A stretch of DNA of 64,000 nt from Thermoanaerobaculales bacterium (lineage in GTDB: Bacteria; Acidobacteriota; Thermoanaerobaculia; Thermoanaerobaculales; Sulfomarinibacteraceae), in assembly GCA_035358815.1 (NCBI GenBank), contig DAOPQC010000001.1, forward strand, positions 284,561 to 348,560, in the 5' to 3' direction. The first letter of the stretch is position 1, and each line of letters starts with the position of its first letter. A program made the translations under genes and the position numbers. The notes under the pieces were generated by a model. The model ran no database searches and was not told the origin of the DNA. It saw only the letters and a program-made list of their open reading frames with translations. This document shows, one piece after another, positions 8,780 through 17,215 of the stretch.

Positions 8780-9265
8780 GTGAACCACGCCGTGGCCACC
8801 GATGAGGCCGGGCTGCTGGCCCGCCACCTGCACCGGATGCGGGTCGTCTGGGCGGCGTTCATGGCAACCGCGCCGGTGGCGGCGGCGATGGGGTTCCGGG
8901 CGCCGCACCTGTCGACCGATGTCGGGTCGCCGCTCATCGTGACGCTGCTGGTGCTGGCGATGAGCCTGTGGGTGGCGGTCACGGCGGAGCGGGACGCCCG
9001 ATGGCGCCTCGAGCGCGTCAAGCGGGCCTTCGCGGTGCACGGCGACGCCGCCCGGCTGCTGCGGGATCACTGGGCCGTGCTGCTGGTGGTGCTGCTGCGG
9101 CTCGAACTCGTCGTCCTCGGAGGGCTCGCGGTCGCGGTGTGGGGCGCCGGCCCGCGGATCGGCCTGTGCTTTGCCCTGGCCGGCGCCCTCCTGATGGCGT
9201 CGGCGTGGCCGACCGCGCGCAAGGCGCGCGTCCTGCTCGAGCGGGCCCGGGAGCTGCTGCCGTGA
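8780..9265 (+). CDS. small four-TM membrane protein, unknown
   Basis: Family not recognised. 161 residues with four likely membrane helices, paired as two hairpins around a basic cytoplasmic stretch (ERDARWRLERVKRAF). GTG 8780 is preferred because GGGAGGCGG lies just upstream. An earlier ATG at 8714 would add a proline/arginine-rich N-terminus lacking coding character. It sits 76 bp after the response regulator and 80 bp before the TPR gene, probably in one transcript. Confidence 0.7.
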   Translation: MNHAVATDEAGLLARHLHRMRVVWAAFMATAPVAAAMGFRAPHLSTDVGSPLIVTLLVLAMSLWVAVTAERDARWRLERVKRAFAVHGDAARLLRDHWAVLLVVLLRLELVVLGGLAVAVWGAGPRIGLCFALAGALLMASAWPTARKARVLLERARELLP

Positions 9266-9345
9266 AACCCGGCGCCCCGGGACGCGTACCTGACGGGAGG
9301 GCTCCCGCGCCCAGCGTGAGCCGTCTGCGTGCTGATGGAGGACAC

Positions 9346-10716
9346 ATGAAGCGATGGATGTGGTTGGCGCTCGTTGCCGTGGTGGTGATTGCGGCCGCCA
9401 TCAGCATCATCGCGTTGCCCAGGAGCCCGGAGTGGACGACCTCCTCGCCCGCGGCGCTGGCGGAGCTCCAGCTCGCGCTGCAGTCGAAGATGAAGCTCTA
9501 CCATGCCGACACCATCGCCCACCTCGAGAAGGCGGTCGCGCTCGACCCCGACTTCATGATGGCCCACCTCCTGCTGACCGAGTACGCGGGCTTTGACGAT
9601 CGGATCGACGCCGAGGAGCACCGGGCGAAGGTGCTCGAGGCGGACGTGGACTCGCTGCGTCCCCGCGAGCGGCTCTACGTCGAGCGGATGAAGGCGATCC
9701 GTGGCAAGCGGACCGAGGATGCCAACCGCCTGATCGACGAGTACCGCAAGCGCTTCCCGGACGACCCGGCGGTGCTGGAGACCGCCGCCGCCGTCGCGTT
9801 CCAGCGCGGCGACAATGAGGCCGCCGAGCGGCTCTACCGACGGCTGATCGAGCTCAGCCCGAACTGGGTCATCGCCTACAACCAGCTCGGCTACCTGACG
9901 ATGCGCGAGGGGCGCTTCGCCGAGGCCGAGGAGCACTTCACCAGCTACCGTTTCATCGCCCCGGACCAGGCCAACCCGCACGACTCCCTGGGCGAGCTCT
10001 ACATCATCCTGGGCCGGCTACCGGAGGCGGTGCAGTGCTTCGAGACCGCCCTCGAGATCAAGAAGGACTTCTGGGACTCGTACGTCCACCTGGTGCTGGC
10101 GCGCACGATGCTCGAGGACTACGCTGGCGCCGCACAGGCCGCGGCCGCGGCGCAGGCCGTCCCGAGCTGTCCGGCGGAGATGGCGGAGGGCATCGGCTGC
10201 GTGGCGACCTGCCTCGAGCTCGAGGCGAACGCGCGCTGGCGCGAGGTCCTCGCGCTGCAGTCGACGCCCTGCCTGAATGACGCCTCGATGACCGACTTCT
10301 GCCCCCGGATCACCCACCGGGCGGCGTGCCAGCTCGGCGAGTGGGAGGTGGCGCGGGCGATCGAGGCGAAGGTGGAGGCCTACCGGGACGAGGCCAAGGA
10401 GAAGGGCGAGGCGATGAAGGTCGACGATTCGATGCCCTCCCTGCTCCACCTGCAGGGGGTCCGGCTGGCCCTCTCGGGCGACCGCGCAGCGGCCGAGAAG
10501 GCGTTCGCCGAGGCCGACGCCCGTCTCACCTACCACAACTCATTCATCGGGCTGTTCAAGCTCTACAACCGCCTGTTCCTGGTCGAGACGCTGCTGGCCG
10601 AGGGCCGTGACGGCGAGGCCCACCAGCTGCTCGCCAAGGTGCGCGCCGTGAACCCCTGGCTGGTCACGCGATTCGAGGAGGACGGCCTGACCCTGCTGGG
10701 GCTGCCGCGCGGCTGA
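9346..10716 (+). CDS. membrane-anchored TPR-repeat protein
   Basis: 456 residues. An N-terminal hydrophobic helix (~4-24) without a clear cleavage site probably anchors it to the inner membrane with the rest outside. Several tetratricopeptide units follow from ~40 to ~290, for example AVLETAAAVAFQRGDNEAAE and YLTMREGRFAEAEEHF. The C-terminal half is helical with further degenerate repeats. Such proteins act as interaction scaffolds; no catalytic motif is seen. ATG 9346 has GGAGGA 6 bp upstream; longer in-frame extensions overlap the preceding gene. Its role in relation to the two-component system upstream is inference from position only. Confidence 0.8.
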   Translation: MKRWMWLALVAVVVIAAAISIIALPRSPEWTTSSPAALAELQLALQSKMKLYHADTIAHLEKAVALDPDFMMAHLLLTEYAGFDDRIDAEEHRAKVLEADVDSLRPRERLYVERMKAIRGKRTEDANRLIDEYRKRFPDDPAVLETAAAVAFQRGDNEAAERLYRRLIELSPNWVIAYNQLGYLTMREGRFAEAEEHFTSYRFIAPDQANPHDSLGELYIILGRLPEAVQCFETALEIKKDFWDSYVHLVLARTMLEDYAGAAQAAAAAQAVPSCPAEMAEGIGCVATCLELEANARWREVLALQSTPCLNDASMTDFCPRITHRAACQLGEWEVARAIEAKVEAYRDEAKEKGEAMKVDDSMPSLLHLQGVRLALSGDRAAAEKAFAEADARLTYHNSFIGLFKLYNRLFLVETLLAEGRDGEAHQLLAKVRAVNPWLVTRFEEDGLTLLGLPRG

Positions 10717-10737
10717 TCCCGCCTCGCATCCACCGCG

Positions 10738-10768
10738 ACGGCCGGCCGGGAGGCCGGTCCGGGGCCGT
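10738..10768. terminator. putative bidirectional hairpin between convergent genes
   Basis: Inner stem CCGGCC-GGGA-GGCCGG with outer ACGGCC/GGCCGT arms, placed exactly between the stop codons of the TPR gene and plsC. It has no T-tract. Confidence 0.4.
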
Positions 10769-11529
10769 CACGCAGACTCGACGAAGTCGGGGTCGCGGCG
10801 GCGCAGGGCGAGGATCACGGCGCGGGTCTTCTCGAGCAGCGCCGGAACGTCGTCCTTGGCGAGCCCGGCGGTGGGGATCGGATCGCCGATCGCCACCTCG
10901 ATCCGGCCTGGCCGCACCGCCGGCGCCCCCTTGGGCAGCAGGCGGTGGCTGCCGTTGACGGCCACCGGCAGGATCGGCACCTGGGCCTCGACCGCCAGGT
11001 GGAAGCCGCCCTTCTTGAAGGCCTGGAGGTGACCGTCCGGGGAGCGGGTGCCCTCCGCGAACACCATCACCCGGCGCCCCGCGTTGATGCTGTCGACGGC
11101 GTGCGCCATCTCGAGGCGCGCTCGCTCCGAGTCGGACCGGTCGACGGCGATGAAGCCGATCTTCACCGCCGCGTGCCCCCACAGCGGGATCCGCGCCAGC
11201 TCCCGCTTGATCACGAAGTAGACCGGGTGGGGGAGGACGTGGGCGACCGCCGGTCCGTCGAGGTGGCTGGTGTGGCTGGAGATGACGACGTACGCGCCGG
11301 CAGCGGGGACTTTCTCGAGGCCTGTCGCCCGGGAGCGAACCCCGGTGGCCGCGTGCAGCACCCAGGCCCAGGCCCTGACCGGGGCGTAGGTGGCGCGTTC
11401 CGCGCCGAGCACCGCGAACAGGATCGCCGTCGGCGCGCACACCAGGGTCGCGAGGACTCCCACCAAGTACTGGAAGGCGGCGAGGACCCACACCCCGGGT
11501 CTGCTGCCGGCGCGCGTCGTCGGGCTCAA
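10768..11529 (-). CDS. plsC: 1-acyl-sn-glycerol-3-phosphate acyltransferase
   Basis: 253-residue membrane-bound acyltransferase that would convert lysophosphatidate to phosphatidate in phospholipid synthesis. An N-terminal hydrophobic hairpin (~14-42) is followed by the family motifs: HX4D at H86-D91 (HTSHLD), the glycerol-phosphate binding FAEGTRS block, and VPILPVAVNGSH. The length fits the family. It is convergent with the TPR gene across a GC hairpin and has a 37 bp gap to the alarmone hydrolase upstream on the same strand, so the two may be co-transcribed. Confidence 0.92.
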   Translation of the reverse strand: MSPTTRAGSRPGVWVLAAFQYLVGVLATLVCAPTAILFAVLGAERATYAPVRAWAWVLHAATGVRSRATGLEKVPAAGAYVVISSHTSHLDGPAVAHVLPHPVYFVIKRELARIPLWGHAAVKIGFIAVDRSDSERARLEMAHAVDSINAGRRVMVFAEGTRSPDGHLQAFKKGGFHLAVEAQVPILPVAVNGSHRLLPKGAPAVRPGRIEVAIGDPIPTAGLAKDDVPALLEKTRAVILALRRRDPDFVESA

Positions 11530-11566
11530 GGGACCGACCGGACTGCGGCGACTGGGGCGATCCCCA

Positions 11567-12259
11567 TCATCGGGACGACCCCAGGCTCTCGACCCGCCCG
11601 CGCAGGCGGCCGATCGCCTGCTCGAGCTCGTCCACCAGGCGGTGGGAGCCGAGCCGCCGGCGGGCGGCGTCGAGCCCGCTCGAGAAGTACCACAGCTGGC
11701 GGTCCGGACCGGCGTTCAGGCGCAGCCACACCGATTCCTGGTCGCCCGCGGAGTCGAGGTCGACGAGCAGGGACAGCGCGTTGTGGAGCAGGTCGGCGGT
11801 CTTGATCATCACCGCCCCCTCGGAGTTGCCGGCCATCTTCTGGATCTGCTCGTTCTTGCGCACCGGCCAGGTCTCGCTGCTGTCGAGCTCAGGACGCTTC
11901 TCCTCGGTGACCTCGAGCACCAGCCGGAGCACCTCGTCGCCGACCGCCGCCCGGATCGTCGCGGGCCCGTCCGGGTCGGGCACATCCTCGAGGTAGTCGT
12001 GCAGCAGGGCGGCGGCGAGCACCGAGTCCGGCGCGCCGACCCTGGCCAGGATTCCCATCGTCCCCATCAGGTGGGTGATATAGGGAACGCAGCCGGACGG
12101 GAGCGGCGCCTCGGCAGCCGCCTCACTGCAGCGATCGGCGGCATCGCCTTTGCGGAAGTGCCCATGGTGGCCCTGCGCGGCGAGCCGGGCGGCCGCCTCG
12201 AGCAGCGGGGAGTAGAGCGGACGGCGCTCGCCCCCGGACCACGGAGGCTGATGGACCAC
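11567..12259 (-). CDS. Mesh1-like HD-domain (p)ppGpp hydrolase (small alarmone hydrolase)
   Basis: 230 residues, hydrolase domain only, with no synthetase, TGS or ACT domains. The metal-binding HD motif set of SpoT/Mesh1 is seen: H63 in PYITHL, H87-D88 plus E91-D92 in LLHDYLED, and D156 in KTADLLHN. These would coordinate manganese for removal of the 3'-pyrophosphate of ppGpp. Relative to Mesh1 there is an insertion of ~15 residues between HFRKG and PYITH. GTG 12259 has TAAGAT six bases upstream and no RBS, so a leaderless start is likely. A generic HD phosphohydrolase is the alternative. Confidence 0.78.
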   Translation of the reverse strand: MVHQPPWSGGERRPLYSPLLEAAARLAAQGHHGHFRKGDAADRCSEAAAEAPLPSGCVPYITHLMGTMGILARVGAPDSVLAAALLHDYLEDVPDPDGPATIRAAVGDEVLRLVLEVTEEKRPELDSSETWPVRKNEQIQKMAGNSEGAVMIKTADLLHNALSLLVDLDSAGDQESVWLRLNAGPDRQLWYFSSGLDAARRRLGSHRLVDELEQAIGRLRGRVESLGSSR

Positions 12260-12265
12260 CGTGGA

Positions 12266-12271
12266 ATCTTA
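12266..12271 (-). promoter_or_regulatory. -10 TAAGAT, leaderless start of the alarmone hydrolase
   Basis: On the minus strand TAAGAT is followed by six bases and GTG 12259. No -35 is evident. Confidence 0.5.
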
Positions 12272-12330
12272 TCACCGGCGGCGGGGTGCGGGTTCCGCTC
12301 GGGCACGCCTCGGGCGCGAACGAGGTTCGG

Positions 12331-12336
12331 TACACT
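12331..12336 (+). promoter_or_regulatory. -10 TACACT before the exported protein
   Basis: TACACT lies 16 bp before ATG 12353, with GGGGAGG between, giving a short leader of about 10 nt. No clear -35. Confidence 0.5.
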
Positions 12337-12352
12337 GGTCGGGGAGGACGCC

Positions 12353-13132
12353 ATGCGGAGACTCTTCGTGGTCCTGGCTGTCGGCCTGCTGTGGGCCTCG
12401 GTCGCGGCGGCCCAGTTCGTCGGCCCGGGCGGCTCGATCCCGGTGGTCGCCAACAACCCGGGCGTCGGTGGCACCTACTGGCGCTCCGACGTCAGCGTGC
12501 TCAACCTCAACGACTGGGACGTCTCGATCGTGATGTACCTGCTGCCGGAGATCCGCGACGGCGCCCAGACCTTCGAGCCGGTGGTGACCGATCCCGTGCT
12601 CCTGCCAGCCAACAGCCAGCGGACGATGGCCAACGTCGTCCAGACCGAGTTCGGCCTCACCAACAAGAAGGGTGCGCTGTCGGTGCTGTCGCTCGACGGC
12701 TCGCCGCTGGTCATGAGCTCCCGGACCTACACCTTTGACGGCGAGGGCGGCAGCTACGGCCAGGACGTCCACGCGATCCTCGCGGCCAACCAGGCGTGGG
12801 TGGCCGGCGTCCGCAATGACAGCCTGTTCCGGACCAACGTCGGCATCTTCCTGCCGGTCGACCCGATGCCGGGCCAGCCCGCGGTGTTCACGGTGACGGT
12901 GTTCGACGCGGACGGGGCCGTCGCCGGCCAGGGCAGCGTCACCTTCCCTCAGGCCGGGCTCCAGCAGAAGAGCCTGGACGCGTTCGGGGCCGACGGGCTG
13001 CTTGACGGCTACGTGGTCTTCCGCTGCAGCGACCCGACCCTGGCCTGGTACGCCTACGCCTCACGGGTCGACCAGGCCACCGGCGACGCCGTCTACCGCG
13101 CCGCCCGCGGCAGGCATTCAGATCTCCCGTAG
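12353..13132 (+). CDS. secreted protein of unknown function
   Basis: Family not recognised. 259 residues with a cleavable signal peptide (~1-20, ending AAAQF). The mature part is rich in beta-forming segments with two similar halves: WRSDVSVLNLNDWDVSIVMY and NDSLFRTNVGIFLPVDPM both look like an aligned N-x-N-strand unit. It could be an extracellular beta-sandwich protein. There are no cysteine pairs, catalytic motif or anchor. GGGGAGG gives a good RBS for ATG 12353. Confidence 0.75.
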   Translation: MRRLFVVLAVGLLWASVAAAQFVGPGGSIPVVANNPGVGGTYWRSDVSVLNLNDWDVSIVMYLLPEIRDGAQTFEPVVTDPVLLPANSQRTMANVVQTEFGLTNKKGALSVLSLDGSPLVMSSRTYTFDGEGGSYGQDVHAILAANQAWVAGVRNDSLFRTNVGIFLPVDPMPGQPAVFTVTVFDADGAVAGQGSVTFPQAGLQQKSLDAFGADGLLDGYVVFRCSDPTLAWYAYASRVDQATGDAVYRAARGRHSDLP

Positions 13133-13372
13133 CGACCTCGAGTTGGCGCCCGGCCACTTCGCGAGCCGTCTCCAAGGCCTTGACAGCGTACGGGTGTCGA
13201 AGCACATTGGCCGCGGTCGAAATCACGCGATCGGTTGTCGCAACTGGGGCGGGCCCACCGGGACGCCACCCCGTGCGATCGGCACTTCAGCAGCATGCCA
13301 CGGGCCGAATGACCATCCACCCGTCGACATCCGCTCTTGGGAGTGCAACAGCCGCTGCAATGGAGGCGAGAG

Positions 13373-15532
13373 ATGATGAGAACATCGATCCGAGTCGGCA
13401 CTCGAGAGGAGGCCGCGGGAGGGCAGCCTCCAGGGAGCGAATCGCACCTGGTGCGCGAGACGGTCGAGGAGCCCACGGGCCGATGTCGCCGCGTCCCGGC
13501 CGCGGTGGCGGCCGCGATCGTGATCTCGGCCGCTGCGAGCTTCGTCCACGCCGAGACCCTCGCGGTGATGGCCGAGGCCCTGAACCGGCCGACCGTGGGC
13601 GCGGCGGTGTCCGCCCCGAATGGGATTCGATTCGGAAGGGCCGAGCTGACCTTGGACCCCGGCGCAACGGTGCTCGCCTTGGAGGCGGACGGTCGTCGGT
13701 GCGGCGTGCTGCTTCAGGGGGCGCTGTTGAGGTACCGGGTGGACGACCCCCTCAGCCTGCCCGTCGCGTCACGGAACTTCAAGTCGACCATAGGGTTCGC
13801 GGCCGAACCAGACGGGCCATTCACCTTCGAGGTCGCGGTGGACGCGGCGGTGTGGAGCTGGAGCCTGGGCTCGTTCGACGCGGCGCCGGGCCCTGCGAGC
13901 GGCGCCTCGCTGCCGGGCTGGGTGACGGAGGTGCTCGACCGACCCGGGTTTTCAGCGCCCGCGGTGGAGATGCTGGATGCCCTGCACAACGGTCGCCCGG
14001 AGGTCTTCTACGCGGTGATGAAGGCTCCCGGTGAGACGCTGCTCGCCGTCTACGATCCGGCGGAGGCGAAGGAGGAATCTCTCTACAGCGTCGGCGTCGT
14101 CAAGGGTGCCGGGCTGCTGGATCGGGGTCGCCATTTTCTCTACGAGCTGGTCACGCAGCCGGTCGGGCGCAGCTGGCTGGAGCGCCCCCCCGGCTGCCTG
14201 GTGGCGATCCGGCGCTCGATCGACGTCGACAACGACACCGGGCAGCACGTCACCGTCAGGTCGCGCACCCGCCTGCAGGCGACGCGCGCCGCGCGGCTAT
14301 GGCGCGCCGAGCTGGCGAGCCGCCGGGTCAGAGACAATCACGAGTACCCGATCACCGTGAGGTCGGTCTCGGTCGCCGGCAAGCCGGCCGACTACCTCCG
14401 GGCCGACAATGAGCTCCTCGTCATGCTCCCCACCCCGCTTCAGGCGAACGGCACGGTCGAGGTCGAGGTCGTGAACGAGGGCGAGATGGCGCTGCGCTTC
14501 GAGGGCGACGCCTACTGGGTCCTGGGCATGTGGGGCTGGTATCCGCAGGGTGACCTGGGCGCCGAGCTTCCCACCCTGGAGCTGTCCGTTCGTGTGCCCA
14601 GTGCCCTGGAGGTGTTCGCGTCGGGCGACACGGTCAGCCGAACGACAGAGGGCGCGATGACGGTGCTCCGCACCGCGTTCGACCACCCGATTCAGAACCC
14701 GGTGATCGTCGCGGGAGACTACACCGTCGTCAGCGAGACGAGGAACGGCATTACCTGCCGGGTCGCGAACTACGGCGGCGCCAAGAAGGATGCGGCACAG
14801 CGGCTGGTCAACAACTTCTTCTCGGCGTCGCAGTTCTACGGCGAGCTGTTCGGGGTGCCGTACCCGTTCAAGGAGGTGACCATCGTCGAGCTCAACTCGT
14901 GGGGCTACGGTCAGGCTCCCCCGGGGGTCATCTTCCTCACCAAGGAGGCGTTCGACCAGATCGGCAGTGATGAGGCGCGGGCCTACTCGTATGCGATCAA
15001 CGACCGTTTCGTCCACGAGGTCGCGCACGCCTGGTGGGGCCACGTGGTCAAGATGAACTCGTTCGACGAGCAGTGGCTTGAGGAGAGCATCGCCGACTAC
15101 TCGTCCGCGGTGTTCCTGGTGTTCGCGCGGGGCGCCGGAAAGAAGGCCGATCGCGAGCTGGCGGAGATCACGAAGGACTGGAGATCCTCTGCGGCAGTCA
15201 TTGGTGAGGGCGCCACCGTGTTCATGGCGAACCACCTCGCCGGCAAGGCCGACGTGGATGACGAGGAGCGGTACGCGCTGCTGTACGCCAAGGGACCGCT
15301 CGTCCTGCACTCGTTGCGGACAGAGCTGCGGCGGACGCTGGGCAGCGACGACCGTGGGGATGAGGCGTTTTTCACCGTGCTGCGGACGCTGCTCGCGAGC
15401 TTCCCGTACCGCTGGGGCGAGACCCGGCACCTGCTGGGGATTCTGAACCAGGTCACCGGGCAGGACTGGAGACCGTGGTTCGACCGGTACGTGTTCGGCA
15501 CCGAGATGCCGATCCTCGCCGCTGGGAAGTGA
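13373..15532 (+). CDS. M1-family zinc metallopeptidase, exported
   Basis: 719 residues from ATG 13373, chosen for GGAGG six bases upstream (ATG 13376 is a close alternative). An unusually long, basic N-terminus precedes a hydrophobic signal (~46-62). The C-terminal half carries the gluzincin signature HEVAH (H548, E549, H552) with the third zinc ligand E571 exactly 18 residues later in WLEESIADY. The GAMEN exopeptidase motif of true M1 aminopeptidases is not obvious; NSWGYGQAPPGVIF stands in its place, so exopeptidase activity is uncertain. The first ~300 residues are not recognised. Probably a periplasmic or surface peptidase. Confidence 0.85.
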   Translation: MMRTSIRVGTREEAAGGQPPGSESHLVRETVEEPTGRCRRVPAAVAAAIVISAAASFVHAETLAVMAEALNRPTVGAAVSAPNGIRFGRAELTLDPGATVLALEADGRRCGVLLQGALLRYRVDDPLSLPVASRNFKSTIGFAAEPDGPFTFEVAVDAAVWSWSLGSFDAAPGPASGASLPGWVTEVLDRPGFSAPAVEMLDALHNGRPEVFYAVMKAPGETLLAVYDPAEAKEESLYSVGVVKGAGLLDRGRHFLYELVTQPVGRSWLERPPGCLVAIRRSIDVDNDTGQHVTVRSRTRLQATRAARLWRAELASRRVRDNHEYPITVRSVSVAGKPADYLRADNELLVMLPTPLQANGTVEVEVVNEGEMALRFEGDAYWVLGMWGWYPQGDLGAELPTLELSVRVPSALEVFASGDTVSRTTEGAMTVLRTAFDHPIQNPVIVAGDYTVVSETRNGITCRVANYGGAKKDAAQRLVNNFFSASQFYGELFGVPYPFKEVTIVELNSWGYGQAPPGVIFLTKEAFDQIGSDEARAYSYAINDRFVHEVAHAWWGHVVKMNSFDEQWLEESIADYSSAVFLVFARGAGKKADRELAEITKDWRSSAAVIGEGATVFMANHLAGKADVDDEERYALLYAKGPLVLHSLRTELRRTLGSDDRGDEAFFTVLRTLLASFPYRWGETRHLLGILNQVTGQDWRPWFDRYVFGTEMPILAAGK

Positions 15533-15728
15533 CCTCGGAGCCGGTCCGCCGCGTCCGGTTCCGGAGCTTCGCCGCGAAACGGAGATGGACTCGCGGACGA
15601 CGTCGCGACCCGCCAGCGGCGCCTGACGCCGCAGACGATGAGGAACGGCGGCGGGGCGTTGCAGGTGTCGGCGTAGCCAGGCGCAATCTCGGCACCTCGC
15701 CCCCGATGGCAGGCCGCTGCCCGGGAGC

Positions 15729-16625
15729 CTACTGGATCACCCGCGAGTGATCGCCGAGGAGCTGGGCGACGAGGTTCTCGAGCGCGACCTGCCACGTGAG
15801 CGGATGCCCCGGGAGGTCCTCGCGCCGTTCCTGCTCGAGCAGCCGCAGCACCATGTCGGTGTCGATCTCCTTCTGCGCGCCGATCGACTGGGCCCAGAAC
15901 GGCGTGTCCTCGGAGAGGATCCCCTCGGCCCCGGCGCGAACGACCTTGGCCTCGAGGTCGACCAGGGCGCCGGTCAGGATGAGGACGTGCACCGGCTCGA
16001 GCTCGGCGCTGAAGAAGCGAATGTCGACCTCGTGGCCGGTCCCCAGGACCACCCGCTTCTTGAAGGTCCCCTTGTAGGACTTGGAGAGCTCGCTGAAGCC
16101 GAGCGTGACGACGATGGCGCCCTGGGCACCCTGGTCGGCGAGCACCGCCGCAGCAGCCTGGCGCCAGGCTTTCGAGGGGTACTGTAGGTGGATGACCATG
16201 GGGGCCCGCTCGTCGGGCCCGCCCAGCTCCATGGCAGCGGCCGCCGGGGCATGCTCACCGTCCGCGCTGCCGACGTACACCCGAGGCGCACCGTCTTCTG
16301 GCAACGCGCCGTCGAGCGGGCGGGCCCACTCGAGGGTTGCGAGGTGGCGGTTCAGCGCCTCCAGTAGGAGCCGCAGTGCCTGCGGCCGGCCAAGACCGCC
16401 GACGTCCTCGCTCGCGCCCGGGAGGAGGCTGACCGGCAGCGTGACCACTGCTCCACCGGGGACGTTCTTCTGATAGCGCTTGTAGTACGGCGCGCCCTCG
16501 AGCCGGTCGGTGCGGCCCGCGCCCACCGCGGCGCTCGCAACCGCGGCGCCGGCCGCCAGCACGGCGGCGCAGCAGAGCGTCAGCCGCCCTGCTCTGCGTG
16601 CTCCACGAACCGATCCATCGGTCAT
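15729..16625 (-). CDS. exported protein of unknown function
   Basis: 298 residues; family not recognised. ATG 16625 is preferred because a G-run RBS lies 6 bp upstream and a signal peptide follows at once (hydrophobic ~14-34, AASA-like cleavage site). The mature part is alpha/beta with no cysteine clusters or catalytic signature that I can name. The start faces a block of tandem GGTGCCAGGCACC repeats. It is convergent with the M1 peptidase across ~200 bp that holds nothing recognisable. Confidence 0.65.
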   Translation of the reverse strand: MTDGSVRGARRAGRLTLCCAAVLAAGAAVASAAVGAGRTDRLEGAPYYKRYQKNVPGGAVVTLPVSLLPGASEDVGGLGRPQALRLLLEALNRHLATLEWARPLDGALPEDGAPRVYVGSADGEHAPAAAAMELGGPDERAPMVIHLQYPSKAWRQAAAAVLADQGAQGAIVVTLGFSELSKSYKGTFKKRVVLGTGHEVDIRFFSAELEPVHVLILTGALVDLEAKVVRAGAEGILSEDTPFWAQSIGAQKEIDTDMVLRLLEQERREDLPGHPLTWQVALENLVAQLLGDHSRVIQ

Positions 16626-16716
16626 GCTGCCCCCAGTGCCGACAACGGGTTGGCTTGCCGCCAGTCCGGCGATCATCGGATTGAATCACCACGTCCGCCC
16701 GGCCCATTCCCAGGAG

Positions 16717-17003
16717 GCCCGGCATCGGGTGCCAGGCACCGAACTCCGTATCTGTCGGGGGCCCGGCATCGGGTGCCAGGCACCGAACTCCGTATCTGTC
16801 TCCAGAAACGCGCCTGGCACGCACTTCCGCATTTGCGGGGCCAGATGCGCGGCCATTTCCCCATTTACCGCCCCCCTGCGAGGCCCGGCATCGGGTGCCA
16901 GGCACCGAACTCCGTATCTGTCTCCAGAAACGCGCCTGGCACGCACTTCCGCATCTGCGGGGCCAGGTGCGCGGCCATTTCCCCATTCACCGCCCCCCTG
17001 CAA
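16717..17003. repeat. REP-like tandem repeat, 44 + 122 + ~121 bp
   Basis: Three units start at 16717, 16761 and 16883. Each begins GCCCGGCATC and contains the 13 bp palindrome GGTGCCAGGCACC. Units 2 and 3 also carry an oppositely oriented CGCCTGGCACGC about 25 bp later; the first unit is cut at 44 bp. The second and third are nearly identical. The block fills the gap between the exported-protein start and the kinase remnant. The paired inverted cores resemble REP/BIME elements. No RAYT transposase is in the window. Confidence 0.85.
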
Positions 17004-17008
17004 AGCGG

Positions 17009-17014
17009 TAGAGT
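17009..17014 (+). promoter_or_regulatory. -10 TAGAGT of the kinase remnant
   Basis: GCGGTAGAGT precedes ATG 17037 by 22 bp and resembles GCGGTAGACT before the intact kinase at 18007. It may now drive the lipoprotein at 17216. Confidence 0.45.
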
Positions 17015-17036
17015 TGGGGGCGGGAAATCCAATCAC

Positions 17037-17195
17037 ATGCTGCCGGGCACGCGGCTTGGGCCGTATGAGGTCGCCGCACTCATCGGAGCGGGCGGGATGG
17101 GTCAGGTGTGGCGGGCGCGGGACGAGCGGCTGGGGCGGGACGTGGCGATCAAGGTGCTGCCCCCCGCCGCTGCAAGCGACCTCGAGCCAGCGAAC
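17037..17195 (+). pseudogene. Ser/Thr protein kinase remnant (N-lobe only)
   Basis: From ATG 17037 the frame encodes about 50 residues of a PknB-type kinase N-lobe: glycine loop IGAGGMGQVW and the beta-3 lysine in DVAIKVLPP. Homology stops near SDLE, and the frame runs on for ~20 non-kinase residues to a stop at 17255. No catalytic loop (HRDxKxxN) or DFG follows. The intact paralogue at 18007 has the same start region. This looks like a deletion product; the 3' break joins the leader of the lipoprotein at 17216. Confidence 0.85.
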
Positions 17196-17215
17196 ATGAC
17201 CATTCGGAGGTTGCG

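Noticed and set aside
12939..13226. Minus-strand frame beginning MISTAANVLRHPYAVKALE
   Set aside because: The first ~35 residues look protein-like, but the frame then runs antisense into the secreted-protein gene as an Arg-rich shadow. It could be a relic; evidence is insufficient.
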